A stretch of DNA of 64,000 nt from CAXBMB01 sp052078155 (GTDB taxonomy: Bacteria > Pseudomonadota > Alphaproteobacteria > Kiloniellales > DSM-21159), in NCBI GenBank assembly GCA_052078155.1, contig JBQJBP010000003.1, positions 186,001 through 250,000 of the forward strand. Direction: 5' to 3'. Below are positions 8,860-17,517 of this stretch, one piece after another (within the stretch, counting starts at the first letter, position 1; the number at the start of each line of letters is the position of its first letter). The position numbers and the translations under genes are program-made. Under the pieces are notes generated by a model, which searched no databases, was not told the origin of the DNA, and saw only the letters and a list, made by a program, of their open reading frames with translations.

Positions 8860-9403
8860 TTCTGCCCCTTACCCAATAAAGCAAACCAAAGGAGGTAGGC
8901 CTGGTAGAACCGCCAGAAGCGATCCCGTCACCTGTGTTTCTGGTTTCCCACAGCTCCAGTTTACCCCTCAACAGGTTAACCGCTGGTTGACTTATTCGCA
9001 CACCAGCAACCACGCTAAAGTAAACTATCCTTGCACCAAGCCGACCGCTCCTCAATGTCGGATTGACCATAAATCAACTTCTTAGATATAGGCACAAGCC
9101 CTTCAATAACAACATTTTTTGTCTGTTTTCATCCTGCGGCTGAACCAGGAATGCACAAAACCTAATCCCCCTTGCCCACTGTTCATCACCAGGCAGATGG
9201 ATGATCTTTCGAACCCGCGAGCCCCTCAGGATGGCGGGCTGCATCATAGATGGCTTGATTCCACATCATCACCCAACATCCGAAATCAGTGTTTTTTACA
9301 TAGATTACAACATGTTAAACTAAAACGACTCAACCTAAGCCAAGTGCGAGCGAGCCGATCAAACGGCCGGTTCCCCAGAGACCAACCAATGAGGCCGACG
9401 CTT
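8860..9403. other. Intergenic region upstream of the RTX gene
   Basis: A 544 bp gap, richer in A+T than its neighbours. It must hold the promoter of the RTX gene. TTAA-N7-TTGA (8976-8990) is one mismatch from a full CtrA box, but a single imperfect site is weak evidence. I found no gene, RNA or copy of the dispersed repeat here. Confidence 0.5.
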
Positions 9404-10276
9404 TCAGTCAGCAATGGGATTGAAAAGGAACGCTTCATAGGCAGGGTCCAAATCCGCCAGAAATGGGTTTTCCAGTCTGAAAAGCTTACGTTTTTCCAGC
9501 TGAACAAACTCAATGCTTGCCCCGTAGTACTGCTCCCAGAGAGCCACCAGAGACCCGTCTTCGTAGGCTGCCACCAGGCCTTCATAGACCCGGCGAGCGT
9601 TCTCCTCATTCCCCTTTAACGTGAAGAAAAAGCGGGGAAGCGGGTAGTAAAGCGCAAAAGTCTGATCATAAGTCAGTTTCGTCAGGGACTTGTGGGATTC
9701 CCACTCATCCAGCAGCTCATTTGCCCCTCTGGTAAAGAGATCGGCCCTGTCCCGCGCCACCATTCTGAACAGGCTTTCGTAGGAACCGCTGGTCACGACT
9801 TCGAAGCCATTGGCTTCCAGGATCTTGATGTCCAGCCACCCCAGTCCCTGAATGATCGAAAAACGGCGCAATTCATCCAGCGTACTGACTTCTGCCAGTT
9901 TCTGCTTTGTCCGTTCAGAAGTAAAAGCCACCCGGTAGCCAACGATCCCCCGGTCGATGGGAAAAGGAACCGGCACGAATTCCTTCATCAAACGGGAAGA
10001 CACAGATTGTCGGACAAAGAAGTTGGGGTAGGCTCCCCTCTCCAAATCCAGCATTGAGCGTTTTATGGTTGCACCCGGCGGAGCCATTTCCAGCCGGTAG
10101 GGACCATGGCTGGAGGTGGTCTTCGACAGGGCAAGATCCAGAAGCTGATAGGTGTAGTCCTGACGTTTGTCCGTATAGCTTTCCGGACCGCGTGCCGTAA
10201 AAACTGTCTCAGCCCAGCAGATCTGAGTGTAAAACCCGAGGCAAATGGCTGCCGCTGTATTAACAATCTTCAGCAA
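9404..10276 (-). CDS. Periplasmic solute-binding protein (type 2 PBP fold), orphan
   Basis: A protein of about 290 residues with a cleavable signal peptide (hydrophobic core NTAAAICLGFYTQICWAE, cleavage near CWA|ET). The rest fits the type 2 periplasmic binding fold of amino-acid receptors: an early YTDKRQDYTYQLLDLAL, a hinge-like FVPVPFPIDRGIVGYRVAF, then ELRRFSIIQGLGWLDIKILEANGFEV and DRADLFTRGANE. No ABC permease or ATPase lies nearby. TTG at 10276 sits 6 nt from GAGGG; TTG at 10282 is also in frame but too close to it. Related orphan receptors often feed signalling proteins, which is only inference here. Confidence 0.7.
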   Translation of the reverse strand: MLKIVNTAAAICLGFYTQICWAETVFTARGPESYTDKRQDYTYQLLDLALSKTTSSHGPYRLEMAPPGATIKRSMLDLERGAYPNFFVRQSVSSRLMKEFVPVPFPIDRGIVGYRVAFTSERTKQKLAEVSTLDELRRFSIIQGLGWLDIKILEANGFEVVTSGSYESLFRMVARDRADLFTRGANELLDEWESHKSLTKLTYDQTFALYYPLPRFFFTLKGNEENARRVYEGLVAAYEDGSLVALWEQYYGASIEFVQLEKRKLFRLENPFLADLDPAYEAFLFNPIAD

Positions 10277-10583
10277 AAACAACCCTCACTTTGTCTACAC
10301 ACAAATACAAAGATCTGTTTGCTTAAGAAACAGTTGGAATCACTTGCCAGTAACTAACCTTACAGCATCTGCAGGAAATATCTCTTCTTTTTACTGCCAG
10401 ACCATCTTCTTTCTTTAACGACCCTGCGCGTCTCTTTATGGTTGGCGTCGAATTGGCCCGTGTCGCTGTCTGCAACAGACAACGTGCGCAGCCTACACAA
10501 TGATTGCACCGCACCAGGCTGTCAGACGTCCCTCCGACAGTCATCGGTTGCTACACCGCTCGGAACTTTGGAAAGGACAGAAA

Positions 10584-11294
10584 ATGATCAGAAACTTGAT
10601 GTGCGGGCTCAGCGTTGCGCTCTGCCTCAGCCTGTCGGTTCTTCTGCCAGCCAAAGCTGAAGACAATGCGGCGGCGAAGATGGTGCGCGAAGCAGAGGCC
10701 GTGGTGCAGCAGTTTCTGGAGGATGAGCGCTGGGCCATTGCCAAAAACGGATTGGGCGGCGCCCGCGCACTGATGATCATCCCCTCCATCAACAAGGGCG
10801 GATTCATTCTTGGATTTGAACGCGGGGTCGGCCTCTTGATGACCCGCAAAGGCAAAGACTGGAGTGACCCGGTGTTTGTCACCATCTCCAACAGTTCCAT
10901 CGGGCTTCAGGCCGGGGCAACCAACGCCGAAATGCTGATGCTGCTGATGGCCGACGAAGATGTTGAAAAGATCTCCGATCAAACCATTGGTCTGGGCGGC
11001 AGCAGTGGCCTGACCCTGGGTGATTTCGGCGCAGGTGTCAGTGCCTCCGGCAACACCTCCTCCGGCGTTGCCATGCTTTTTGCCACGGAATCCAGCGGCC
11101 TGTTTGCCGGCGGGTCCTTCATGAACACGGCCATGAGCCTGGACAACGACCTGAACCAGCAACGCTATGGCATCGGCGATGCATCGGTTCTGGAGATACT
11201 CAAACGACCCGGCGACCACGAAGACAGTAAAGACCTGAGGGACTACCTGTCAGAAAAGGTTGAAGCCGCCTGGAAAGGCACCGACTGGGACTAA
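10584..11294 (+). CDS. SYLF-domain (Ysc84-like) exported protein
   Basis: A 236-residue protein with a signal peptide (residues 1-25, ending LLPAKAED) and a SYLF/Ysc84 domain over the remainder. The family pattern is visible in GARALMIIPSINKGGFILGFERGVGLLMTRKG, in SIGLQAGA and in FATESSGLFAGGSF. SYLF domains bind phosphoinositides in eukaryotes; bacterial versions are periplasmic proteins of unclear role. The ATG at 10584 is chosen because GAAAGGACAG lies just upstream and a good signal peptide then begins the protein. It is a single gene followed by a strong terminator. Confidence 0.85.
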   Translation: MIRNLMCGLSVALCLSLSVLLPAKAEDNAAAKMVREAEAVVQQFLEDERWAIAKNGLGGARALMIIPSINKGGFILGFERGVGLLMTRKGKDWSDPVFVTISNSSIGLQAGATNAEMLMLLMADEDVEKISDQTIGLGGSSGLTLGDFGAGVSASGNTSSGVAMLFATESSGLFAGGSFMNTAMSLDNDLNQQRYGIGDASVLEILKRPGDHEDSKDLRDYLSEKVEAAWKGTDWD

Positions 11295-11369
11295 ACCAGT
11301 TTGCCCTTTAGGCCTGAAACAAAGGACTGACTGCGCCATCACGCCCTGGTGGCAATCAGCAGAAAAACA

Positions 11370-11398
11370 AAAAAGCCCGGCAGAAGCCGGGCTTTTTC
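11370..11398. terminator. Bidirectional rho-independent terminator
   Basis: AAAAAGCCCGGC pairs with GCCGGGCTTTTT around a short loop. Flanking A and T runs let it work for both the SYLF gene (+) and the convergent dehydrogenase (-). Confidence 0.93.
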
Positions 11399-11419
11399 TA
11401 TTCATCCACCTGCCGGGAA

Positions 11420-12832
11420 TCAGACTGAAACAATCTTGCCCGGGTTCATGATGCCCTTGGGATCCAGCGCCATTTTCAAGGTGCGCATGACAGAGACAGC
11501 TTCGCCGTGTTCAGCCTGCAGATAGGGCATCTTGCCACTGCCGACCCCATGCTCACCGGTGCAGGTTCCCCCCATGGAGATGGCCCGCAAGACCAGGCGT
11601 TCATTTATGGCCTTGGCCTGCTCCAGTTCCTCCGGTTTGGACATGTCCAACAGGAAGAGCATGTGGAAATTCCCGTCGCCTACATGCCCCACCATGGGTG
11701 CCAGAATACCTGCCTCGTCCACATCTTTGCGGGTCTCCAGCAGGCAGTCGGCCAAACGTGAGATGGGCACGCAGACATCTGTCGACCAGCCCTCTGTTCC
11801 CGGACGCAGTTCCCGGGCGGCCCAATAGGCATTGTGCCGGGCCTTCCAGAGCTTGGTGCGGTCTTCCTGGCGGGTAGCCCACTGAAAGTCAGCTCCGCCG
11901 AACTCTTCGGCGATGGCTCCGGCCATTTCCGCCTGTTCCTTCACACCGGCTTCGGTGCCGTGGAACTCGTAAAAGAGCGTTGGTTTTTCTGCATAGTCCA
12001 GCTTGGAGTGCTTGTTGACGGCCCGCATCTGAATTTCATCCAACAGTTCAATGCGTGCCACTGGAATGCCGGACTGAATGGTCAGAATGACCGAGTTCAC
12101 GGCCCCTTCCAGATCGTCAAACGAGCAGACGGCTGCCGATGTTGCTTCGGGAATGCCGTAGAGCTTCAGCTGTATCTCCGTGATGATCCCCAGGGTTCCT
12201 TCAGAGCCGACAAACAGCCGTGTCAGGTCATAACCAGCCGCAGATTTGCGCGCCCGCCCCCCGGTTTTGATGATCCGGCCATCGGCGGTTACCACCGTCA
12301 GACCCAGCACATTTTCCTTCATGGTGCCATAGCGCACGGCGTTGGTGCCGCTGGCCCGGGTGGCAGTCATCCCGCCCAGTGACGCATTGGCACCGGGATC
12401 AATGGGAAAGAACAGGCCTGTGTCGCGCAGGTAATCGTTCAAAGCCTCCCGGGTCACCCCGGCCTGCACTCGGCAATCCAGGTCCTCAGCATTGACCTCA
12501 AGAATCTCTTCCATACGGGACAGGTTGATGCACAGCCCCCCTTTCAGGGCTGCGGTATGGCCTTCCAGTGCGGTCCCGGTGCCGTAAGCAACAATGGCTG
12601 TGTCATGGGCCGCACAGAGCTTGACCATCTCGGCCACTTCCTGGGTCGATTCAGCAAAAGCCACCGCATCCGGGGCGTGACCTTCATGAAAAGTCGGGCC
12701 TTTCCCGTGCTGTTCACAAACGGCCCCGGAAGTGTTGAGGCGGTCGCCGAGAAGCTGGGACAGGGCGTCCAAAAGGTCAGGCGCAAGACCGGAGTTGCTG
12801 CCGATGCCCTGATTGAGCGGCTGGCTGCTCAT
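11420..12832 (-). CDS. FAD-linked D-lactate/glycolate-type dehydrogenase
   Basis: A 470-residue flavoprotein of the FAD-linked oxidase family (D-lactate dehydrogenase/GlcD/D-2-hydroxyglutarate group), which oxidises a 2-hydroxy acid to the 2-oxo acid. The FAD domain covers about residues 40-230 (VAYGTGTALEGHTAAL, PIDPGANASLGGMTATRASG, SAGYDLTRLFVGSEGTLGIITE). The C-terminal substrate domain has HVGDGNFHML and GTCTGEHGVGSGKM. The start at 12832 follows AAGAAAGGACAC; a longer reading to 12910 lacks a ribosome site. A GntR/FadR-type operator lies 80 bp upstream, in line with induction by lactate or glycolate. No iron-sulfur partner subunit is adjacent. Confidence 0.88.
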   Translation of the reverse strand: MSSQPLNQGIGSNSGLAPDLLDALSQLLGDRLNTSGAVCEQHGKGPTFHEGHAPDAVAFAESTQEVAEMVKLCAAHDTAIVAYGTGTALEGHTAALKGGLCINLSRMEEILEVNAEDLDCRVQAGVTREALNDYLRDTGLFFPIDPGANASLGGMTATRASGTNAVRYGTMKENVLGLTVVTADGRIIKTGGRARKSAAGYDLTRLFVGSEGTLGIITEIQLKLYGIPEATSAAVCSFDDLEGAVNSVILTIQSGIPVARIELLDEIQMRAVNKHSKLDYAEKPTLFYEFHGTEAGVKEQAEMAGAIAEEFGGADFQWATRQEDRTKLWKARHNAYWAARELRPGTEGWSTDVCVPISRLADCLLETRKDVDEAGILAPMVGHVGDGNFHMLFLLDMSKPEELEQAKAINERLVLRAISMGGTCTGEHGVGSGKMPYLQAEHGEAVSVMRTLKMALDPKGIMNPGKIVSV

Positions 12833-12908
12833 TCCATGTGTCCTTTCTTGAGGGGTAGCAAACTGGCACGAGATTTCCGCAAGTTTACCCCGCCGATCCG
12901 GGCCAGAC

Positions 12909-12925
12909 AATTGGTAATACCATTA
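12909..12925. promoter_or_regulatory. GntR/FadR-subfamily operator-like site
   Basis: AATTGGTAATACCATTA contains the TGGT-NNN-ACCA dyad (12912-12922) and is close to AATTGGTNNNACCAATT, the pattern bound by PdhR/LldR-type regulators. It lies in the promoter region of the lactate/glycolate dehydrogenase. No GntR gene is in the window. Confidence 0.55.
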
Positions 12926-13048
12926 ACAGGCGGCCTTACCGGCACCAGCCTTGTGCCTGAAGTTTGAGCCTGAAGGCTGTGCCTTGAAACAGGGTCCGGG
13001 CCGGGCCGGACTGTTGCTTCGCCCCCAATCAGCAGATCACCCCCGGCC

Positions 13049-13543
13049 TCAACCGGCCAGAACCTGCTGTCTGGCCTCGGCATAGATCTCGGCTGGTCTG
13101 TCAGGCAGAGGGGCCAGATCAGGAACCAGCAAAACCTTGCGCGCCTCAGGCACAGCAAGTCGGCCTTTTGAATAGTGCCGCCCCATCAGAGCTTGAAAAT
13201 CACCCAAGAGGTGAGCGTTCTGGCTGGCAAAGGCGTCAAAATCCTCCCCCGCCTCCCGCAGGAAAGCCTCAGCAGTCAGGCGAATGAAGACATCGGTGAT
13301 GGTCTGTGAGTATTTGTCGTGGGCATTAACGCTGGCGGCGATGCGTTGCAGGCCACTGGAAACGGACTCTTCCACCTGGCTGAAAGACAAAGCCCCTGCC
13401 CGCCATAGGCAAAGGTAAATCCAAAGCACCTTCACATGATCCCGGTGGGTAAAGCCGTCGTTGTCAATTTCCGTCAGTTCAAAAGCCAGGATGGTTTTGC
13501 TGTCCTCCTGCGGCAGCAGGGCCAGATCATCTTTACTTAACAT
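13049..13543 (-). CDS. Conserved-looking hypothetical protein, helical, with HRDH motif
   Basis: A 164-residue soluble, mostly helical protein of unknown function. Two clusters stand out: FTHRDHVKVLWIYLCLWRAG (residues about 31-50) and HDKYSQTITDVFIRLTAEAF (about 75-95). A similar HRDHxxxxWxYL plus KYxxTxT arrangement is familiar from unnamed bacterial proteins, so this is probably a real family rather than a random frame. The ATG at 13543 follows AGAGAG; GTG at 13549 is an alternative. It stands alone between the dehydrogenase promoter and a dispersed repeat copy. Confidence 0.6.
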   Translation of the reverse strand: MLSKDDLALLPQEDSKTILAFELTEIDNDGFTHRDHVKVLWIYLCLWRAGALSFSQVEESVSSGLQRIAASVNAHDKYSQTITDVFIRLTAEAFLREAGEDFDAFASQNAHLLGDFQALMGRHYSKGRLAVPEARKVLLVPDLAPLPDRPAEIYAEARQQVLAG

Positions 13544-13559
13544 GAGCACTCTCTTGACC

Positions 13560-13691
13560 AGAGCATGATCGGTTTCGTTAGAAGCGCTTTGCGCTTTGAA
13601 CCAAACCGAGACTCATCCTCTAAAACATTGAAAAGAGTTTCACGCTTCAAGTGTCATCACGTGGTGAGTCCGGTTAAAGCGATTTAACTCC
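13560..13691 (-). repeat. Dispersed 135 bp hairpin repeat, copy 2
   Basis: An inverted copy beginning AGAGCATGATCGGTTT and ending near GATTTAACTC. It keeps AAGCGC-TTT-GCGCTT and the TCAC-GTG-GTGA hairpin (loop CAC in repeat orientation). It starts 16 bp upstream of the hypothetical gene and may contain its leader. Confidence 0.88.
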
Positions 13692-13894
13692 AGGTGATAG
13701 TGCCCGCCTGTCTAAACCCGTTACCTGTAGACAGGTCAACGGCTGCCCATTCAATCCCAGCAGCCTTTAAAATCCGCAGCCAGAAAAGACTGACAGGAAA
13801 GATAAGAGGGCGTGCTGGATTGTCTGGCAAGTGCGGCAAGTTCTGGCTGGTGCAGCACATTCTGACAGACGAAGATGCAGGCTGACCGGTTTTG

Positions 13895-14452
13895 TCACGA
13901 TGACTTCTTGGACCGGCTTTTCATTTTGAGATTGCGGCTTTTCCCCAGCGCCCAGCGCCGCACCGCCTCAACATCTTCTGGCGGCAGACCAATGTGCGCC
14001 AGGAACTTTCCGTGCCCCTGCGTATCCAGCAGCTCAAACTGGCGATGCCATTCGCGCATGCCCGCGTCATCCAGCCCTGCTTGCTGCATGGTGTCGTTCC
14101 AGTAATTCACATTGCGGGTTTTGCCGCCTCGATCGCTGTCCTGCAGGAAGGACACCAGGGCCAGTTGCTGTCGACGCAACTCGTTGATCTTGTTTTCAAG
14201 GTTCAGAAAATGGGTTTGGGCTGTCCCTTCCGGATCCTGGTTTTTGTCCAGCAGGCTTTTGATCTCTGCAATGGAAAGGCCGAAAGACCTGTAGCCGATG
14301 ATGGCCTGCAGTCTGCGTTCCGCGGCTTCATCAAAGTACCGATAGTCGTTCTGCCCCCTGACACTGGCCTGCAACAGTCCCTTGGACTCGTAATAGAGAA
14401 GCGTGGTGCGGGAGAGCTTGTTGCGCCTGGCCAGTTCGCTGATGGTAAACAC
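13895..14452 (-). CDS. MerR family transcriptional regulator
   Basis: A 185-residue cytosolic regulator. Residues 1-70 are a MerR winged-helix domain (FTISELARRNKLSRTTLLYYESKGLL, then YRYFDEAAERRLQAIIGYRSFGLSIAEIKSLL). Residues 75-110 form the dimer coiled coil, and the rest is an effector region (EWHRQFELLDTQGHGKFLAHIGLPPEDVEAVRRW) with a basic tail. No cysteine cluster for metal is visible, so a small-molecule or stress signal is likelier. The start is GTG at 14452 with GGAGGAGAG upstream. It is divergent from the TSUP exporter at 14901 with a 448 bp gap, so that gene may be a target. Confidence 0.88.
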   Translation of the reverse strand: MFTISELARRNKLSRTTLLYYESKGLLQASVRGQNDYRYFDEAAERRLQAIIGYRSFGLSIAEIKSLLDKNQDPEGTAQTHFLNLENKINELRRQQLALVSFLQDSDRGGKTRNVNYWNDTMQQAGLDDAGMREWHRQFELLDTQGHGKFLAHIGLPPEDVEAVRRWALGKSRNLKMKSRSKKSS

Positions 14453-14700
14453 GCGCTCTCCTCCTACCGGGCCGCTCGGCTGACAATATTCAAGTTGGCC
14501 ATCTGTACGCCAATGAACTGGTCACAGCGCTGGCTGAATGCAGTCCAGAACTGCTGAATAGCGATCTCAGTCAACAGTTTTGGTCTTTTCTGGCAGCTTG
14601 CGTCTATCAGGCCTTCTGTCACTGTCAACAATGGCGTAAAGAGCCAGCCCTTATCAAATTCTTCTGCTGGTCAGAACCTGCTCAGTTTGATTGGAAGCAG

Positions 14701-14777
14701 GGTTCTTAACGAACCAGGCCATGTGTGTTTTTCCTTCTTCTTCATAAGAGCTTCACGCTCTGAGCGGTATCACCGCT
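14701..14777 (+). promoter_or_regulatory. Cluster of three short perfect hairpins
   Basis: GGTTC-TTAAC-GAACC (14701-14715), AGAGC-TTCAC-GCTCT (14747-14761) and AGCGGT-ATC-ACCGCT (14763-14777) lie in the 448 bp gap between the MerR gene and the TSUP exporter. They could be operator dyads or leader hairpins of the exporter mRNA. No T-run follows. The remainder of the gap shows nothing recognisable. Confidence 0.4.
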
Positions 14778-14900
14778 GTGACCCCTTCGAACCGACCTGG
14801 CCCCAAGCGCCTAACACAGCTGTTTGTCTTCACACCAGTCCCACTGCTGACCTCTGCCTGACCCTCGCTCAATCCCCATCACCCGCCAGAGATACCCTTG

Positions 14901-15677
14901 ATGTTCGACTTCCTGTCCACCCTCCTCCAGGAGTTTCTCTTCCTCTTGCAGACAGAAACAGAGGACGACCGATTCTGGATGGCAGCAGGTCTTGTGGTTC
15001 TGGCCGGACTGGTGCGGGGGTTCACCGGCTTTGGTTCAGCCATGATTCTGGCGCCGACCCTGGCCCTGATTTACGGACCGGTCGCCGCCGTGGTGACCCT
15101 GGTCATGCTGGAGTTCATGGTGACACTGCAGCTTTTGCCCAAAGCCGCAAAAACAGCAGAAAAAAAGCTCTACCTCCTGCCCAGTCTGGGGGCAGCAATG
15201 GGGCTGCCGGCCGGGCTGTTCATCCTGACCTGGGCCCCGGCTCATATTCTCGAACCCGCTTTCGCCGCAGTGGTTCTGGTTCTGCTGGCCATCATGGCCA
15301 TTGGCATCAAGAGCCACGATACAGCCCCCAAAGGCCTGCTGATATCAGGGGTGCTGGGCGGTTTGAGCGGCGGGGCCACTGGCATGCCGGGACCGCCCAT
15401 TATCCTCTACCTGCTGTCGGGGAACACCCCGCCTCAGCAAACCCGGGCCTCTCTCATTCTGATCCTGGGCCTGATAGACGTCTTCATGCTCAGCTACATG
15501 AGCCTTATCGGTCTGATGACCGCCACGGAGGCGCTGCGTGCCTTTCTGCTCTTTCCTTTCATGGCCTGCACCACCTGGCTCGGCAGTCTGGGATTTACCC
15601 GTTTTGGCGGGGCGCATTTCAAAAAAGTCGCCATGGTGCTGGTGGCGCTCATCGCGCTTTCAACCCTGTTTTTCTGA
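14901..15677 (+). CDS. TSUP family (TauE/SafE) anion exporter
   Basis: A 258-residue inner-membrane protein with about eight helices. The two halves repeat the TSUP signature: GLVRGFTGFGSAMILAPTLALIYGP and GVLGGLSGGATGMPGPPIILYLLSG. Members move sulfite, sulfoacetate or other organosulfur or carboxylate anions; the substrate here is unknown. The ATG at 14901 follows an in-frame TTG at 14898. It is a single gene divergent from the MerR regulator, which makes that regulator a plausible controller. Confidence 0.87.
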   Translation: MFDFLSTLLQEFLFLLQTETEDDRFWMAAGLVVLAGLVRGFTGFGSAMILAPTLALIYGPVAAVVTLVMLEFMVTLQLLPKAAKTAEKKLYLLPSLGAAMGLPAGLFILTWAPAHILEPAFAAVVLVLLAIMAIGIKSHDTAPKGLLISGVLGGLSGGATGMPGPPIILYLLSGNTPPQQTRASLILILGLIDVFMLSYMSLIGLMTATEALRAFLLFPFMACTTWLGSLGFTRFGGAHFKKVAMVLVALIALSTLFF

Positions 15678-15893
15678 CAGCGCAGAAGCAGTGACTGAGA
15701 AAGAGTGACAAGGCTGCCGCTGTCCTCTTTTCAAGTCGCTGACATTTTTCTAAAGTCACATCGCTTTGAGCGGCCTCGCAGAGGAATGGTGCTTGAGGCG
15801 TGCAACTGCTTTCAAGCTGTTCGCGCATGATTGACCCGTTGCTTTTCATCTTCTGGCCCTGCCTGCCCCCTTCTGCCTTCCAAAGGATTTCAA

Positions 15894-17006
15894 ATGATCG
15901 AGCGCGTTCAAACCGTGGTAGTCGGTGCTGGAGTGGTCGGACTGGCCGTAGCCCGGGCTCTGGCCATGAGCGGGCGCGAGGTGATCATTCTGGAAAGTGA
16001 AGAAGCCATTGGCACCATCACCTCTTCACGCAATTCGGAAATCATCCACGCAGGCATCTACTACCCCACCGGCAGCCTCAAAGCGCTGGCTTGTGTGGCC
16101 GGGAAACAGAAACTCTACGATTTCTGCGACAGCCACGGTGTGCCTTACAAGCGCTGCGGCAAACTGATCGTCGCCACCTCCAAGGAACAGCTGGAAACCC
16201 TGGAGGGCATCAAACAGAAAGCCGCGGCCAACCGTGTGGAAGATCTGCGCTGGATGACCCAGGCGGAAATTGCCGACGCCGAACCCGCCATCACCGTGGA
16301 AGGCGCGCTGCATTCCCCCAGCACGGGCCTGGTCGATACCCACTCCCTCATGCTGGCCTATCAGGGGGATGCAGAGGATCACGGAGCAATGCTCGCCCTG
16401 CACGCTCCGGTGCTGCGCGGTGTTGTGGAAAACGACGGAATTCGCCTGGAAGTCGGGGGCGAATACCCCATGACCCTGAAGGCGGAGGAACTGGTCAATG
16501 CCGCCGGATTGAATGCGGCCAAACTGACCGGCAGCCTGGAAAACTTCCCCGATGCCCACCTGCCCACCTACTACTTTGCCAAGGGCAACTACTTTACCCT
16601 GCAGGGCAAATCACCTTTCAACGGCCCGATCTACCCGGTACCGGAAGCTGCCGGCCTGGGGGTCCATGTGACCGTCGACATGGGCGGCCAGGCCCGTTTC
16701 GGCCCTGATGTGGAATGGGTGGAAAATCCGGAAGACTACGACGTGGACCCGCGGCGGGCTGACAGCTTTTATGAGGCCGTGCGGCGTTACTGGCCGGATC
16801 TGCAGGACGGGGCCATTCTGCCCGGCTACTCCGGCATGCGCCCCAAACTGCAATCCCCTACGGGCGGCGCTGTGGACTTCCGCATCGACGGGCCGGCCCT
16901 GCACGGGGTGCCGGGACTGGTCAACATGTTCGGCATTGAAAGCCCGGGCTTGACGGCGTCTCTGGATCTGGCTGACCGGGTTCTGGAGAGTTTGGAAAAC
17001 AGCTGA
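15894..17006 (+). CDS. FAD-dependent L-2-hydroxyglutarate oxidase-like protein
   Basis: A 370-residue flavoprotein of the DAO superfamily. The Rossmann motif VVVGAGVVGLAVARALAMSG opens the protein and is followed by SRNSEIIHAGIYY, a hallmark of the L-2-hydroxyglutarate dehydrogenase group. The mid-region FAKGNYFTLQG and the C-terminal GIESPGLTASLDLADRV also fit. It probably oxidises L-2-hydroxyglutarate or a similar 2-hydroxy acid to the 2-oxo acid. The ATG at 15894 is preceded by AAAGGATTTCAA; an upstream TTG at 15831 would add a non-conserved tail. It is a single gene. Confidence 0.85.
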   Translation: MIERVQTVVVGAGVVGLAVARALAMSGREVIILESEEAIGTITSSRNSEIIHAGIYYPTGSLKALACVAGKQKLYDFCDSHGVPYKRCGKLIVATSKEQLETLEGIKQKAAANRVEDLRWMTQAEIADAEPAITVEGALHSPSTGLVDTHSLMLAYQGDAEDHGAMLALHAPVLRGVVENDGIRLEVGGEYPMTLKAEELVNAAGLNAAKLTGSLENFPDAHLPTYYFAKGNYFTLQGKSPFNGPIYPVPEAAGLGVHVTVDMGGQARFGPDVEWVENPEDYDVDPRRADSFYEAVRRYWPDLQDGAILPGYSGMRPKLQSPTGGAVDFRIDGPALHGVPGLVNMFGIESPGLTASLDLADRVLESLENS

Positions 17007-17033
17007 GGTTCTTCTCAACCTCGCCTCTTTTCC

Positions 17034-17471
17034 TCACTCCTCATCCAGCAGCCACTCCAGCGCCTCGTCTTCTGACAGGAATGAGCCAAACCTGATCTGG
17101 TCAAAATAGACGCTGATGGCCTTTATCAGGCTGTCGTAGTGATCTATGGGCACCAGAAAGGCTGTTTTGGTGCCGTCATCCTGCCCCAGGGCAATGGACT
17201 GCCAGGTTTCCGACAGCTCCATGATCACAGCCCAGGACAGGTTCATATTGGCTTCGCGCAGATCTGACAGGCTGTGATAGGCGGCCAGGTCCGGTATCTC
17301 GGTCCAGAGTTTCGCCATTTCTTCCTGAAAGAAGCGATCCTTCACCTCACCATAGTAACGATAGGTCATCACCTTACGCTGGCTGTCCCTTTGCCAGACA
17401 GCATGGCCATCCCGGGTTTTGATTTCGCCCGAGGTCATGTCTGGAGAACTGCTATTAATCACAGAATTCAT
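17034..17471 (-). CDS. Hypothetical protein, SpoIIAA/STAS-like
   Basis: A 145-residue soluble protein. The alternation VMTYRYYGEVKDRFFQEEMAKLW, YHSLSDLREANMNLSWAVIMELS, KTAFLVPIDHYDSLIKAISVYF and FLSEDEALEWLLDEE resembles the SpoIIAA-like (STAS-related) folds common in proteobacteria, where a final EDEAxxWL is typical. No catalytic residues are visible. ATG at 17471 is preferred over GTG at 17474, and neither has a strong ribosome site. It is convergent with the FAD oxidase. The function is unknown. Confidence 0.62.
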   Translation of the reverse strand: MNSVINSSSPDMTSGEIKTRDGHAVWQRDSQRKVMTYRYYGEVKDRFFQEEMAKLWTEIPDLAAYHSLSDLREANMNLSWAVIMELSETWQSIALGQDDGTKTAFLVPIDHYDSLIKAISVYFDQIRFGSFLSEDEALEWLLDEE

Positions 17472-17517
17472 CACAACAGATTACTACCGTCAATTTCCAG
17501 GGCCAAGCTTTGAAGAG

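Noticed and set aside
8976..8990. CtrA box upstream of the RTX gene
   Set aside because: TTAA-N7-TTGA has one mismatch and only one site was seen; such matches arise by chance.
9119..9619. A 166-residue open frame on the plus strand
   Set aside because: It overlaps the 3' end of the binding-protein gene antisense and has no recognisable domain or start signal.
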